This document shows positions 1-11,031 of a stretch of DNA of 64,000 bases, piece after piece (the stretch's first letter is position 1; each line of letters starts with the position of its first letter). This stretch comes from Macrolepiota albuminosa (lineage: Eukaryota; Basidiomycota; Agaricomycetes; Agaricales; Agaricaceae). The DNA lies in contig JAMWFC010000053.1 in assembly GCA_027475525.1 (NCBI GenBank), forward strand, positions 620,001 to 684,000. Reading direction: 5' to 3'. A program made the translations under genes and the position numbers. The notes beneath the pieces are model-generated. The model worked only from the letters and a program-made list of their open reading frames with translations, searched no databases and was not told where the DNA came from.

Positions 1-145
1 CGGCAACCACCAAATTTACTGGCACGTCCGCGCCAACGCCATCGATCCGCTTAAGAAAATTATTCGCCTTTTTGATATAGGCGGAGGCAGCGTCTTGAGC
101 CTCACGGGAGGGAACAGGGGGCGGAGTTGAAATGCGAAAAGACAT
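1..145 (-). CDS. Antisense protein of family B, copy B1, N-terminal fragment
   Basis: This is a third copy of the antisense gene described at 11032 and 26153. The ATG lies at 143-145 on the minus strand and 48 codons are open to the window edge. The start MSFRI, the TPPPVPS motif and the KANNFLKRI stretch match the B2 copy with only scattered substitutions. The function is unknown. The transcript would run against the retrotransposon's own genomic RNA. It is truncated by the window, so its splice sites cannot be checked. Confidence 0.7.
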   Translation of the reverse strand, partial: MSFRISTPPPVPSREAQDAASAYIKKANNFLKRIDGVGADVPVNLVVA

Positions 146-315
146 TTTAAATTTTATGGAGCGCCAGATAAAGATGGGGAGAAGAGGTGAAGTCCAAACT
201 TATGCGCCAGGACTATAAACAAAATCTCAAAAACGCACGGACCCCTTGTCACAAAAGCGGTAACGGTAGCCTTATTTGGTGACTGAGGACAGTCAATTTT
301 TCAGTTGGGGGGAGA

Positions 316-1254
316 TGATAGGACCCCATACAGGATCAGCGCATCAACGGCAGGCTGCAGCAATGCGGCACCGACTCGGGATACCTTAGCGCGCGCTAAC
401 TAACCATTTTTGGCAATATCTGATGGCCACGCATGGCAAGAAGTAGATCCAATCAGTGATAGCGCCGATCGGCAGACAGAATGACAACTGACAGATGGCA
501 TCAGTCACTGACGACAGCGCTTAGCAAGAAGCCTGATGATCTATCAAGAACTGACGGACAGCTTGGCATTTGACCTTGGCGTCTGACACCACTTAGCATT
601 TTGATTTGGCGCCTGACATCGCTTAGGTACTCTGATGGACAGAAGGGTGATGGAGTGATGGTTTAGCTTCGCGATCTGTCGCCTGGCATCGCTAAGGCTC
701 TTGAATGGACGGTAGGGATCTGAAACCGTTGGAGCTACCCCTATAAAATTTTCCAGTTTACCGCACTCTGGCGTCATTAGCCACTGGCGACGGTGAACTC
801 ATTGTAATATAAAAGTACTTACCGACTTATACATACAGGAGAGAATAATAGACCAGAGTTCACTACTCCCCTTTCTTTAGTCTCCCTTACGCTCAAGAGC
901 ACATTTACGCTACGGTCGGCAACGTCAAACTCATCGGCAGTTGCAGACGCTCGCCAACACTCGACATACTCGCGCCTTGCAATTATGGCAGGCATTATCG
1001 CCGCTTAGACTTCGCTAAGCTTACGTTGCTCTTGCCGCTCACATTGCCGTGTCACTTACCACTTCTTTCATAAGCGCTTTACCTTAGCGCTTGACACTTG
1101 CCAACCCCGTTACCGACTTTTACCCATTTTCGCAGGCACGTTCTCTGGGACCTGCCTGGGACTCCTCACATCACTTATAGCGTGCCCAACGCAAACTCTT
1201 GGTACGGTAACACTATAGTTACATTTGTTACTGACCAAACTTTGGGCGTCATCA
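316..1254 (+). repeat. 3' LTR of B1
   Basis: A 939-bp LTR starting TGATAGG and ending GTCATCA in the element's own orientation, colinear with the B2, B3, B4 and B5 LTRs in reverse complement. Confidence 0.92.
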
Positions 1255-3071
1255 CCGCTATTTGCCCCCTTCTAGAGCAAGTGCTCACAAAATGTCCTTT
1301 CTCACCGCACACATAGCATGTTACTATGTGTTTTTCACCTGTCCCACCCGGGCCTGTTCCCCGCTCTTTACGTGGGTCACGATTGGCCTCAGGTTTTGGC
1401 GGATTGTGACCATGCTCTTCAGCCACAAGTTTTGGCTCAATCGGCTTAGGTTGATGAGGCCTCGACAACGTTCGTCTCAATATGAACCTAGGGTTTCGGT
1501 TACGTTCCATGTCCACTTTTCTGACCAGGAAAGTGCCGATCATTAGTGACTGGCGTGCCTCCATCGGCCCCGCAGCTTTTACTCATGAGCTATGCAGATC
1601 AAAGTGGCGTGCCGTCTTCAACGCCTGTTCATAACGTATGGCATGCGCTACGAATTCCTCAACTTCATTTATTTCTGGAGATAATCCGTCATCCCAGATT
1701 AGCACTTGCCTCATCTCTGCGGGGATGCCCTTAAGAAAGGTCTCGCACACTGTCCATGCGTCGGGATAAATGGCCATATTTTGAGCATGGTCAACAAGGG
1801 TATCATAGAACCCTTGTACTCCAAGGGCCTCGGTGTACACTGCAGAGTAAAACGCCTCTCGTGCATCCTGCATTGTAGATGCACTTACGAATCGATTGTA
1901 CAGTTCAAGGATCACATCCTTGAACGTCCACTGCTGCCTCGCCCGATTATAGTGAAGGACGTGATGCCGAAACCACCTCTTTGCCAGACCTTCCAGAAAT
2001 TCGGGCAACACAAATACTCGTTCCTTATCTATACGATCTCCACCGTACAGGCATGCTGCCAGATGGTAGCATACATCCATGGTCCAGTCCTCAAGTTCAC
2101 TGAACTTTGTTCCCCCCTTATAGGGCAGAATATGCTTCGGGTCAGCCCGCCGTGGTTTGATCTCTTCGGGTAATCGCAGAGCAATCCCGACTGCGTCATT
2201 GATTATGCTCACTAGTCTTTGGTGCATGATATCGGTGTAGGCTCTGGTGGCCTCATTCATCCCAGGTGTCTTGTTGCGTCCCTTGGCGGGGACAAACGTC
2301 GAGAAGGCCCACACAGGCCGAGTCATTGGTCCCCTGGGGCTGCGGGATCTGTCATCCCGAGGGCCCTGCCCTCCATTCCGTCTATCTGACTCCAACCCCC
2401 GCGGCTCCTCTCTACTGCTGATATCACTCCCGTGCTTATTTCGATGGCTGTTCTGTGCACGTTCCACAAATTCTCGCCTCATTTCATCAATGGGTTGGGG
2501 CCCATTGAAACTGATTCCCTGATCGTCAATACGAGAGTAGCCTTGCCCCCGTAAGTCCTGGATCCGCATTCTTTGGAATGCAACTCAGTCCTGAAATGTG
2601 TCGGCAAGTGGTACCCTTGCCGGCACCACTGGTTCCTCTGCTTCTCTTTTCACCTGAGGTGACAACACTTCTTCCGGTACTGTTTCCAACAGTACATGTG
2701 TAGCCGGTCTGGACGTCACCGTCTCGGCCACAGACATAGCTGTAGGTCGATACCCTACGAACCTCTGCTGCCTCTGCCCAGCCGCTACTCGTGTCTGGTA
2801 TTGCTCCTGAGTTTCCCCCGCCTGTTGTGGAGCGAATATATTGCTAAACGCCTCCTCAATGTGAGGGAAACTCCCTCTCCCTGCGGGAATTGTAGGGATT
2901 AGCTCCGCCTCTGCTGGGGTGGACGCAGCAGACCCTCGGCGACTTTTATGGTCGAGGTAGCTTTGAGCTTCCAGGTCCAAGATCTGCATATATGCCAAAA
3001 TATACTCATCTGTTCTCACCTCTGGAAGCGCATTGCCTCTAGCCTCTATCAATTGCATGTGCTTGTTCACA

Positions 3072-3225
3072 TACAACTTCAACCTAGCCCTCGTCGACAA
3101 TTTACTTATCTCTGGGAACCTGGCCCAGAGCATAGCTATTTGAACGTCTACAACTTCAACCTAGCCCTCGTCGACAATTTACTTATCTCTGGGAACCTGG
3201 CCCAGAGCATAGCTATTTGAACGTC
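3072..3225. repeat. 77-bp tandem duplication 1 (probable assembly join)
   Basis: Copies at 3072-3148 and 3149-3225 are identical. They lie in the gag of C and shift its frame by two bases. Confidence 0.95.
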
Positions 3226-3403
3226 GAGGGTCACTTCATAGCGTCCATTCTCATCTTCATCAGACGTATCATCAACCACTGTGGGCTGACGTCTTCTTGT
3301 CCCTGTAGTCTGCACCGGTACTGCTGGCCGCTGCCCTTCAGGTTGTCGACTCAATGGTGTTGATTCCGGTATATTCCTCCATGGTGTCTCATGGAGAACT
3401 TCC

Positions 3404-3557
3404 TCTCGTCTACCTTCCGAACTTGTCCAAGCCTCTCCTGCCGTTCCAGGAGCCCCTGCCCTAAACGGGGATGGTTTTTTTCTCGTCTACCTTCCGAACT
3501 TGTCCAAGCCTCTCCTGCCGTTCCAGGAGCCCCTGCCCTAAACGGGGATGGTTTTTT
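3404..3557. repeat. 77-bp tandem duplication 2 (probable assembly join)
   Basis: Copies at 3404-3480 and 3481-3557, with the match running two bases further by chance. They lie in the upstream gag region of C. Confidence 0.95.
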
Positions 3558-3947
3558 TCCTTTGTGTGTGGCCACACCCACGCCCGACGTCCTTAATCCC
3601 AAGAATCATACCGGTGCCCTTTGAGGTACCTGTATAATTGGCGGTGACTCACTAGCCACCCCAACCTCCCTTCCAACTCTACGCTGGATTGGACGTCTCT
3701 GCTCTGTCATGAGCAAACTCCCCGGCATATCTGTTCAGGCTGGGGTCAACTCGACCTCAGCCTCTTCCCAATTTGCCACCTGCTGATCTTGAGTGTGTGC
3801 TGCCACTGGTGTGGCATTCTCGTCCTTCTGCACCGGGGCGACATTGTCGTTCCGTTCTGGTGGCAGAGGTTCGTGATCCATTCCACTATCAATCGGCTTG
3901 CGTTCGGCGCTCAAGAAGCTTGATGGTTGATGTCGCTGTCAATCGAG

Positions 3948-3970
3948 ATTCTAGAACTAAGTTCTAGAAT
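3948..3970. other. Perfect inverted repeat at the C LTR/leader junction
   Basis: A 10-bp stem (ATTCTAGAAC and its complement) with a 3-bp spacer. Its last base is the first base of the LTR. It occupies the place where a tRNA primer site would be expected, and no TGG-type primer site is seen there. Confidence 0.6.
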
Positions 3971-4355
3971 GTATAGTTCTTGTATGTTCGCGTACAGATT
4001 ATCGTCGTTCGACAATTCAAAAAAGTGTAAGAGATATTACTGTCTTAGTCACACAAGACACAGAATCTGCCAAATCGGTAGATTTCTCTGTACGTAGTGT
4101 AAGTAAAAAAGTATCTACCCAAATAAGAGTAAATACATCGTAATTTAAAGGTAAATTAATTAGAGAAATAATTACTACTGTAATTATGTCCTCTAATACG
4201 ACATACTTCCCACACCCCTCAGGGTGCGGTTGTGGAGAAATACTGAATTAGGGACCTCGACGAGGTCCCCCTGTTAGACATACTTCCCACACCCCTCAGG
4301 GTGCGGTTGTGGAGAAATACTGAATTAGGGACCTCGACGAGGTCCCCCTGTTACA
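3970..4355 (-). repeat. 5' LTR of element C
   Basis: In the element's orientation it starts TGTAACAGGGGG and ends CTATACA. It is 386 bp as given, or 309 bp after collapsing the 77-bp duplication at 4200. The boundaries are inferred from TG/CA termini and the adjoining LINE and gag sequence, because the partner LTR is outside the window. Confidence 0.65.
4200..4353. repeat. 77-bp tandem duplication 3 (probable assembly join)
   Basis: Copies at 4200-4276 and 4277-4353 are identical and lie within the C LTR. Confidence 0.95.
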
Positions 4356-4675
4356 CTTGCACTGCGTCAATATATGTTCCATGTTTTCCTCAGTATCACA
4401 CACATGACATTTGCCTCTTAACTCATGGTTCGGGATTTTTTCCCAATATTCTCCTATTTTGTACGCGTTGTGTATTGCCTTCCAGAGGAAGGCTCTTGTT
4501 TCTCTTGTCATAGTCCTGTCCTTAAGTAACCGCCATATGCTTTTGTCTGTTGGCTGGTTACCGTTTAGGTCTCCTATCGCCCACCTTATCTTATCTAGAT
4601 TGATTACCATGCTCCTCCTCGTGGGGGGGGGCGCGCCTTCTAGTATTCCTCTATATAGTAGGGCTTGGGTTGCGG
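4356..4675 (-). pseudogene. LINE ORF2, C-terminal zinc-binding tail
   Basis: This continues the LINE ORF2 frame after solo LTR B4 and one GCGG are removed; the reading passes through SSATQALLYRG without a break. It carries the cysteine/histidine arrangement typical of the reverse-transcriptase zinc-binding tail (CHVCDTEENMEHILTQC). The frame ends where the family C LTR begins, so the last part of ORF2 is missing from this locus. Confidence 0.8.
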
Positions 4676-5611
4676 TGATGACGCCCAAAGTTTGGTCAGT
4701 AACAAATGTAGCAAAAGCGTTACCGTACCAAGAGCTTGCATTGGGCGCACTATAAGTGATGTGAGGAGTCCCGGGCAGGTCCCAGAGAACGCGCCTGTGA
4801 AAATGAGGAAAAGTCAGTAACGGGGTCGGCAAGTGTCAAGCGCTAAGGTAAAGCGCCTAGGGAAGAAGCGGTAAGTGAACACAGCAAAGGTAAGCGGCAA
4901 GAACCCGGTAAGCTTAGCGAGGTCTAAGTGTCGATAATGCCTGCCGTAGCCGCAAGGCGCGAATGTGCCGAGTGTTAACGAGAGTCTGCAACTGTCGATG
5001 AGTTCGACGTTGCCGACCGTAAATGAGATCTTGAGCGTAAGGGAGACTGAAGTAAGGGGAGCAGGAAACTCTGGTCTATTGTTCTCTGGCGTATGTACAA
5101 GTCGGTAAGTACTTTTATACTACAATGAGTTCACCGTCGCCAATGACCAACCATTGCCAAAGTGCGGTAAACTGGAAAATTTCATAGGGGTAGCTCCAGC
5201 GGTTTCAGATCCCTACTGTCCATTCAAGACCCTTAGCGACGCCAGGCGGCAGATCACAGAGCTAAACCATCAATCCATCACCCTTCTGTCTGTCCACAAT
5301 GCTTAGCGATGTCAGGCTCCAGATCAAGGCGCTAAGCAGTGTCAGATGCCAAGGTAAAACGCCAAGCTGTCCGTCAGTTTTTGATAGATCATCAGGCTTC
5401 TTGCTAAGCGCTGTCGTCAGTGACTGATGCCATCTGTCAGTTGTCATTCTGTCTGCCGTCGGCGCTATCACTGATCGGATCTGCTTCTTGCCATGCGCGG
5501 CCATCAAATATTGCCAAAATTGGTTAATTAGCGCGTGCTAAGGTATTCTGAGCCTGTGCCGTGTTGCTGTAGCCTGCCGTTGATGCGCTGATCCTGTATG
5601 GGGTCCTATTA
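4676..5611 (-). repeat. Solo LTR of family B (B4) in the LINE
   Basis: A 936-bp LTR in the orientation of B2. It is flanked by a perfect 4-bp target duplication GCGG (4672-4675 and 5612-5615). The fifth bases differ (T versus A), which shows that the family makes 4-bp duplications. One terminal base is mutated (CTATTA for CTATCA). The internal region was presumably lost by LTR-LTR recombination. Confidence 0.93.
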
Positions 5612-8600
5612 GCGGAGCTCAGCCTCACCCCTAGTGCATAGTGCCCTCTTTGTGGGTTTGTGTCTACTTGGGTTCCATTTTGCATCTTAGCACCCTTCTT
5701 TGCGAGTTCATCCGCTTTCTCGTTGTCTTCCAGACTGCTGTGCCCTTTTACCTTTGTCAGTATTGTCTGTCCTGCCCTGCTTCTCATTTTTGCAGCTGTG
5801 GCTTGCAGTATTTCCTTGTTTTTTATGCCAATCCATCCTCTGTCTTCCCATTCCATCAGGTGTTTGGTCAGACCCTCTATCGTAATTTTCGAGTCACTCA
5901 GAATCTCCAGGTGGTCATCAGGATCAGCCTGATTTACTGCTATCAGGACTGCCAGGGCTTCTCCTGCATTGTTTGACTGTTCGAAATGGGGTGGGACTCT
6001 TATCGTGGTATTTCGTGAGTCCCCATCACCGTACCATACGCCGGCCCCTGCTCTCGCGTTTTTGTACCCATTTTCTTCGCAGGATCCATCTATGTAGGCT
6101 TTTATCCATTTGGGGGGACCTATTCTTGGCCTCAGGCCTATGGTCGCTTGATGCGGGCCCCCGTTTGCTCCATTTCTGTCGTTAGGTTCTTTCGCCTTCT
6201 CATCTGTGAAGACTCTGAAGCCATCTCTCAGGGACGCGCTTGTGTGTATGCTTTTTTTGAAAAGTACAGAGTCTTCTGCTCTTAGGAGGTGCCACATTCC
6301 TTTGCTTATGTATTCATCTCTGAGGTTCTCCATATTCAGGGGGTCCCATTCGCTTCCGAGAGATTTCAGTAGCCTCCTTGCGCTCTCTCCACATTTGTGT
6401 GGGTTCTTGCATCCTTCCTCTCTCATTTTCTTGCAGCTTTCGCACCCACAGTTTTTTCTGGGTTTATGCTGCTTGTTTATATTTCGGTTTGTTTTCTTTA
6501 TGAGTTCGAGCAGGTCTTTTACTTTCCTTATGTTGTGGTTTCTCCTTTGACATTTTGCAGTTGACGTATTAAAGCCAGGTCGCTTCATGCCTACTAGCCC
6601 TGTGTGGTACCAGATCGGCATGTTGATTCTCTGTCTTGGTTCAAGTTTTGTGGGTGGCAGTTCTACTTTGTGCTTCTGGGCTGTTCTTATCATCTTCCTT
6701 AGTGAGCTTGGCAGACCCTGTTCGCGTTCTCTCGTGTCTACTCTCATAGTTTGTAGGAAGATGTTCTGGTATGTCCCTTCATCCTTCTGCTTCCACTTCT
6801 TGTTCAGGCCCATTTCTATTAGTGAGTCTGCAATCTTTGCCCAGGTGGGTCTGGATTCCCCTAGGTCTAGGAACCTTTTCGTTTTCATCAATTCTATAGC
6901 TTCGTTTCTCGCTTTCAGGTCTAGGAGTTTCTTCCCTCCTTGCTCGAAGGGCCTGTACAGAGTGTCCATACCTACAGTGGGGTGCGTCGCTCCCCCCCAC
7001 ATGAAATTTCTTATGGTTCTTATTAGGCGTTGTTCTATTTCAGGTGGCATACCTTGTACGCATGTGCAGTACTGGGTACGGCCCCCTACTACCATCCCAA
7101 TTATTAGGCGTCTGCCATCTATTGTCGGGTGGCCTTTCCCCCACCTCTCTAGGTCTTTCGCGACGTTTTCGAGAGTGGATGCCCATATGCTTGGGTTATT
7201 TAGTCCATTTCCAATGAAAGCACCTAGCAGGCGCGTTGCTTCCCTGTCCTGGGCTATTTTTATTTCCTTGGGGATCTCAGGGTGGCCATGGGATGGTCTT
7301 CTAGTCTCTATCAGGTTCTTGCAAAAGTCTCCTTTTCCTATCAGTACAATTGCCGTTTTAGGCACGTTAAACTTTCCCCCTGATGCTTGACACCATTTGT
7401 CTAATATCTCCTGGAGGTCCTTCATTTTGTCCTCTGCAGAGAGGTAAACGGTTGTATCGTCCGCAAAGAGCTTTGCTATGAGGCGTTCAGTTTCCCCATC
7501 GATTTCAAAACCTTTTAGCCATGAGTCTCTTAGCATTTGTGCTAAGGATTCTATTGCGAGGTTGAACAGGAGACACGACATTGGGTCTCCTTGTCTGACA
7601 CCCTGGGTTACTTTGAAAGGGGCACTTTTCTCTCCGTTTATCAGTACTATTGTCTCAGCATTTCCATATAGTGCCTTAATGGTGTTTACAAACTTTTCGG
7701 GGAAGCCGAGTCTTTTTAGAGTTGCCTACAAATAGGTGTGTCTTATCTTGTCGTAGGCTTTCTCTTGGTTTAAACACACGATCATACCGTTTATGCCTTT
7801 TCTCTCCCCCCATTCCGTCATGAGGTTCGCCAATTCGGTTTGATCCTCTATACGGCGCCCTTTCATAAAGCCAGCTTGGTCTTGGTGGATAATGTTCGGT
7901 GTTATGGAGGTCAGTCTGTTTGCTATTGCCTTCGTGTATATCTTGTAATCTGTGTTCAGGACGGTGATTGGCCTATAGTTTCCAATATCTGTCCTGTCCC
8001 CTTTTTTGTATATTGGGCACATCCATCCATCTGCAAAGCCCGTCCCGGAGTCTATGCCGAAGTCTTCGATATCATTATATAGTATTGTCAGGTAGTCTAC
8101 CATGTCAAAGCCTGTTTCCTTCTCTGGCCTTTCTTCTCGGCTTGCACTTTCCTTATCTTTTCCCCTGCGGCGTGTGTTCAGGAGCCCTTTCCAGATTTCT
8201 TGTGGTATTCCATCTAGCCCCGCCGCCTTCCCGTTTGGGAGTCCTTCGATTGCTTCCTTCACTTCGTCATATGTTATATTTGTCATCATGAGTTGGGCCT
8301 GTTCTCTGTCCAGCTTCTTTTTTATGTGGGCAAGGACCTCATCCACGTGTTGCGCATGTTCGCATGGATCCTCTACCTGGTCCGTTTTTTGCAGATTCTC
8401 ATGATATTTACTTGCCAGATTTGTCATCTTATCGGAGCGTCGCGTTAGGGGGGCCTCCATCCTACCTGGGTCCCGGAGTGTGGCTATTGTGTCTCTCTGT
8501 ACTATTTGCTTATTTGCGTTTATCCATATTTTCCTCAGTGTTTCTCCCTCAAAGTTGTTTCTGTGTTGTCTTGTGTTCTTAGCATCCTTCTCCTCTTGAT

Positions 8601-8711
8601 TTCCTTTATTCTTTCATCGATTATTGCCGCCTCCATGCGCTTATTGTCGTCCCCTTCGCATTCGTTTAGGACCTTTTGTCTGTCGATTTCTAGCCTTTCG
8701 ATGTTTTGGTC
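5612..8711 (-). pseudogene. LINE ORF2, reverse transcriptase and RNase H
   Basis: This part copies LINE RNA at the target site. Reverse transcriptase motifs include QDQAGFMKGR, TQGVRQGDPMSCLLFN and the catalytic FADD (near 7455). An RNase H domain follows (YIDGSCEENG, an E in NNAGEALA, LSDSK and a KVKGHS segment), about 5660-6120. The gene is dead: motif A reads LNQEKAYD, with asparagine for the usual first aspartate; a TAG lies in frame at 7726-7728; and a one-base frameshift lies near 8556. Element A and B4 also interrupt it. The many plus-strand ORFs here are shadows of this gene. Confidence 0.88.
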
Positions 8712-8946
8712 TGTAGCATATTCCGCTATGTGGCGTTGGCCACATAGCTTTACTTATTGTATAGTAGTCAATATTATATTATATTTATTATAATATAATA
8801 TTATTTACATTATTATATTAATAGTTTTACCAGCTGCTTACAAAGCAGCTTATTTTTGTGTTCTTACTACATAGTCAATAGACCGGACTGGTCTGATTCT
8901 GTGCAGTGTGAACCTAAGCTCTCACAATCCCTGTAACTTCGTTACA
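8712..8946 (+). repeat. 5' LTR of element A
   Basis: 235 bp, TGTAGCA to CGTTACA. It holds three successive perfect inverted repeats: 8725-8733/8740-8748, 8770-8783/8789-8802 (AT-only, 14-bp arms) and 8832-8839/8843-8850. Confidence 0.95.
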
Positions 8947-9130
8947 TTTTTTTGAATCCGCCAGCTAGGATCTATTGCCTAGCATCCGACATCAGTCGTT
9001 GAGTTCGTTGACAGAACTCTATCAGCTTCTCGAGCTTCTTGCACAGCCACACCATGCAAATTTCGACATCAGTCGTTGAGTTCGTTGACAGAACTCTATC
9101 AGCTTCTCGAGCTTCTTGCACAGCCACACC
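8947..9130 (+). other. Leader of element A
   Basis: Short non-coding leader between LTR and gag start, partly taken up by the 77-bp duplication at 8987. No TGG-type primer-binding site follows the LTR. Instead a 6-bp inverted repeat GCTAGG/CCTAGC (8964-8969, 8978-8983) lies just inside. Confidence 0.5.
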
Positions 9131-9140
9131 ATGCAAATTT
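8987..9140. repeat. 77-bp tandem duplication 4 (probable assembly join)
   Basis: Copies at 8987-9063 and 9064-9140 are identical. They lie in the A leader and include the gag start codon context. Confidence 0.95.
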
Positions 9141-9851
9141 CAGACAGGGAATCGATGAGTAATTCCATACCTGCAGTGCCCACTGACGGCAGGCGAAATG
9201 CCCACGACCTACGGGGAGACCCAGCAGACACCCAGGACGCGTCAGTGTCCAATGCGGGTCAGGCAAGACCCAAGGCTCGAGACCAAGGCCGGAGCACCGA
9301 CCTGGCCAGGACTGAAAGCGAGGCCCGGAGAGCTGAAAGCTCACAGCATGACGGGCAGCAACGTTCACAGGACAGGATGCCAGGGGGATTAACTCCCCCA
9401 GTTACGCAGTTGCCAGGAGGACTGCGACGGTCTAGCCGATTAGCGTCAAAAGGGCCCCCTGAGGACGGCCAGCAGCCAACAGGTGCCTATGGCGCCCTGG
9501 GAGACACTGAGTCGTCAGTACGGACTGGGGGAGCTCACCCTCCAAGCCGGAGTAGTGGGATCAGGCGGTCCACCGTGGGCTCAATGCCTTCTAAGATAGC
9601 GGAAGCCCGCATAAAAGAGGTACCGGAAGAGGCTGCAAGCCCTGAAGTAGCCCGCGCGGACAACCGATTCCCGCACACACCAGCAGTGGAGGAAGCTCCG
9701 GAGGTTGTAGAGCTTCCAGAGGAGGTGATGGAGTCGTCAAGTGACGACGACGCCGGAGCAGAGGAACAGCGGCTGAAAACCGCATACACCATGCACTTGC
9801 GGGTGTTCTGGGACTTGCACCCAGAGGTGATGAAATACACCACTCAAGCGT
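9131..9851 (+). pseudogene. gag-pol of element A, part 1 (Gag N-terminus)
   Basis: The ATG at 9131 (MQISDRES) opens an acidic, serine- and proline-rich N-terminal Gag region. It ends with a segment (VFWDLHPEVMKYTTQA) that aligns with the C-element gag (MLWARFPEISKLSTRA). B2 interrupts it after 9851; the frame resumes at 21340. The first codon after the join is TGA (21339-21341), where the C element has arginine. Both copies of the GCGT target duplication include the T of this stop, so A was already broken before B2 arrived. Confidence 0.82.
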
Positions 9852-10785
9852 TGATGACGCCCAAAGTTTGGTCAGTAACAAATGTAACAATAGCGTTACC
9901 GTACCAAGAGTTTGCATTGGGCACGCTAAAAGTGATGTGAGGAGTCCCAGGCAGGTCCCAGAGAACGCGCCTATGAAAATGAGGAAAAGTCGGTAACGGG
10001 GTCGGCAAGTGTCAAGCGCTAAGGCAAAGCGCCTATGAAGAAGCGGTAAGCAAACATGGCAGGGGTAGCGGCAAGAACACAGTAAGCTTAGCGAAGTCTA
10101 AGCATCGTAAATGCCTGCCGTAGCTGCAAGGCGCGAATAGGTCGAGGGTTAGCAAGAGTCTGCAACTGCCAACAAGTTCGACATTGCTGACCGTAAATGA
10201 GCTCTTGAGCGTAAGGGAGACTGAAGTAAGGGGAGCAGGAAACTCTGGTCTGTTGTTCTCTGGCGTATGTACAAGTCGGTAAGTACTTTATATACTACAA
10301 GGAGTTCACCGTCGCCAGTGACCAACCATTGCCAAAGTGCGGTAAACTGGAAAATTTCATAGGGAAGCTCCAATGGTTTCAGATCCCTACCGTCCATTCA
10401 AGACCCTTAGCGCCACCAGGCGGCAGATCGCGGTGCTAAATCATCAATCCATCACCCTTCTGTCTGTCCAAAGTGCTTAGCAATGTCAGGCGCTGAATTG
10501 AGGCGCTAAGCAGTGTCAGACGCCAAGGTCAAACACCAAGCTGTCCGTCAGTTTTTGATAGATCATCAAGCTTCTCGCTAAGTGCTGTCGTCAGTGACTG
10601 TTGCCATCTGTCAGTTGTCATTCTGTCTGCTGTCGGTGCTATCACTGATCAGATCTGCTTCTTGCCGTGCGCGGCCGTCAAATATCGCCAAAATTGGATA
10701 ATTAGCGCGCGCTAAGGTATCCCAAGTCGGTGCTGCGTTGCCGCCACCTGCCGTTGATGCACTGATCCTGTATGAGGTCCTATCA
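9852..10785 (-). repeat. 3' LTR of B2
   Basis: 934 bp. The purine-rich tract GGGAGGGAGA (minus strand, about 10786-10797) abuts its start TGATAGG, marking it as the 3' LTR. Confidence 0.92.
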
Positions 10786-10926
10786 TCTCCCTCCAACTGA
10801 AAAATTGACTGTCCTCAGTCACCAAATAAGGCTACCGTTACCGCTTTTGTGAGGTCCTATCATCTCCCTCCAACTGAAAAATTGACTGTCCTCAGTCACC
10901 AAATAAGGCTACCGTTACCGCTTTTG
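10773..10926. repeat. 77-bp tandem duplication 5 (probable assembly join)
   Basis: Copies at 10773-10849 and 10850-10926 are identical, at the boundary of the B2 3' LTR and the 5' region of the antisense gene. Confidence 0.95.
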
Positions 10927-11031
10927 TGACAAGTGGTCCGTGCGTTCTTAAGATTTTGTTTATAGTCCTGGCGCGTGAGTTTGGACTTCGTTTCTTCTTC
11001 CCATCTTTACCTGGCACTCAAAAATTAAAAT
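10786..11031 (+). promoter_or_regulatory. Upstream region of the B2 antisense gene
   Basis: Between the LTR and the antisense ATG lies a pyrimidine-rich stretch (about 10987-11015), as is common ahead of fungal start codons. B1 and B3 have closely similar sequence here. The promoter itself is probably in the adjacent LTR; this is inference. Confidence 0.4.

Larger units (their letters stand above)
1..1254 (+). mobile_element. Family B LTR retrotransposon, copy B1 (3' end only)
   Basis: This is the 3' end of a family B element that continues off the left edge and is inverted relative to B2 and B3, so its gag-pol would be on the plus strand. A purine-rich tract (about 306-315) abuts the LTR start TGATAGG, which fixes this as the 3' LTR. 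The element sits in the gag of element C just after its zinc knuckle. The flank after the LTR is CCGC, which fits the family's CG-centred target sites. The matching left flank is outside the window. Confidence 0.88.
1255..3602 (-). pseudogene. gag of element C (capsid and CCHC knuckle)
   Basis: This encodes Gag, the particle-forming protein of the retroelement. The frame runs from about 3602 to 1255 once the 77-bp duplications at 3072 and 3404 are collapsed. It is broken by in-frame TGA codons at 2585-2587 and 1583-1585. The first falls where element A has arginine in the context DRVAYQRM, so it is an acquired nonsense change. The capsid-like part is about 2560-1590. A CX2CX4HX4C knuckle (CYVCGEKGHFVSTC) lies near 1300. 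Further upstream (about 3603-3933) the frame is interrupted by more stops, so the true start is unclear; an ATG at about 3882 is a candidate. B1 cuts the gene after the knuckle. Confidence 0.8.
1255..4355 (-). mobile_element. Family C Ty3/gypsy retrotransposon (5' part)
   Basis: The 5' LTR (3970-4355) is followed leftwards by a gag gene that B1 interrupts at 1254. Pol would lie beyond the left window edge. The capsid region is clearly related to that of element A, with shared stretches such as PIDEMR, GFYDTL, EFVAHAIRYEQ and LKTA. C lies directly against the truncated C-terminal domain of the LINE ORF2, so it most likely inserted into the LINE. The matching target duplication is not in view. 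Confidence 0.8.
4356..8711 (-). mobile_element. Tad1-like LINE, 3' portion (interrupted by solo LTR B4)
   Basis: This holds the reverse transcriptase, RNase H and C-terminal zinc-binding region of a non-LTR retrotransposon whose 5' portion is at 44255-47895. The two halves join in frame when element A and one TGGTC repeat are removed. Order EN-RT-RNase H with a CCHC-containing ORF1 is the layout of fungal Tad1-clade LINEs (family knowledge). The true 3' end is cut off by element C at 4355. Confidence 0.88.

Noticed and set aside
5641..8793. Many plus-strand ORFs of 60-267 codons
   Set aside because: They are antisense shadows of the LINE reverse transcriptase and RNase H on the minus strand, with no protein-like motifs.
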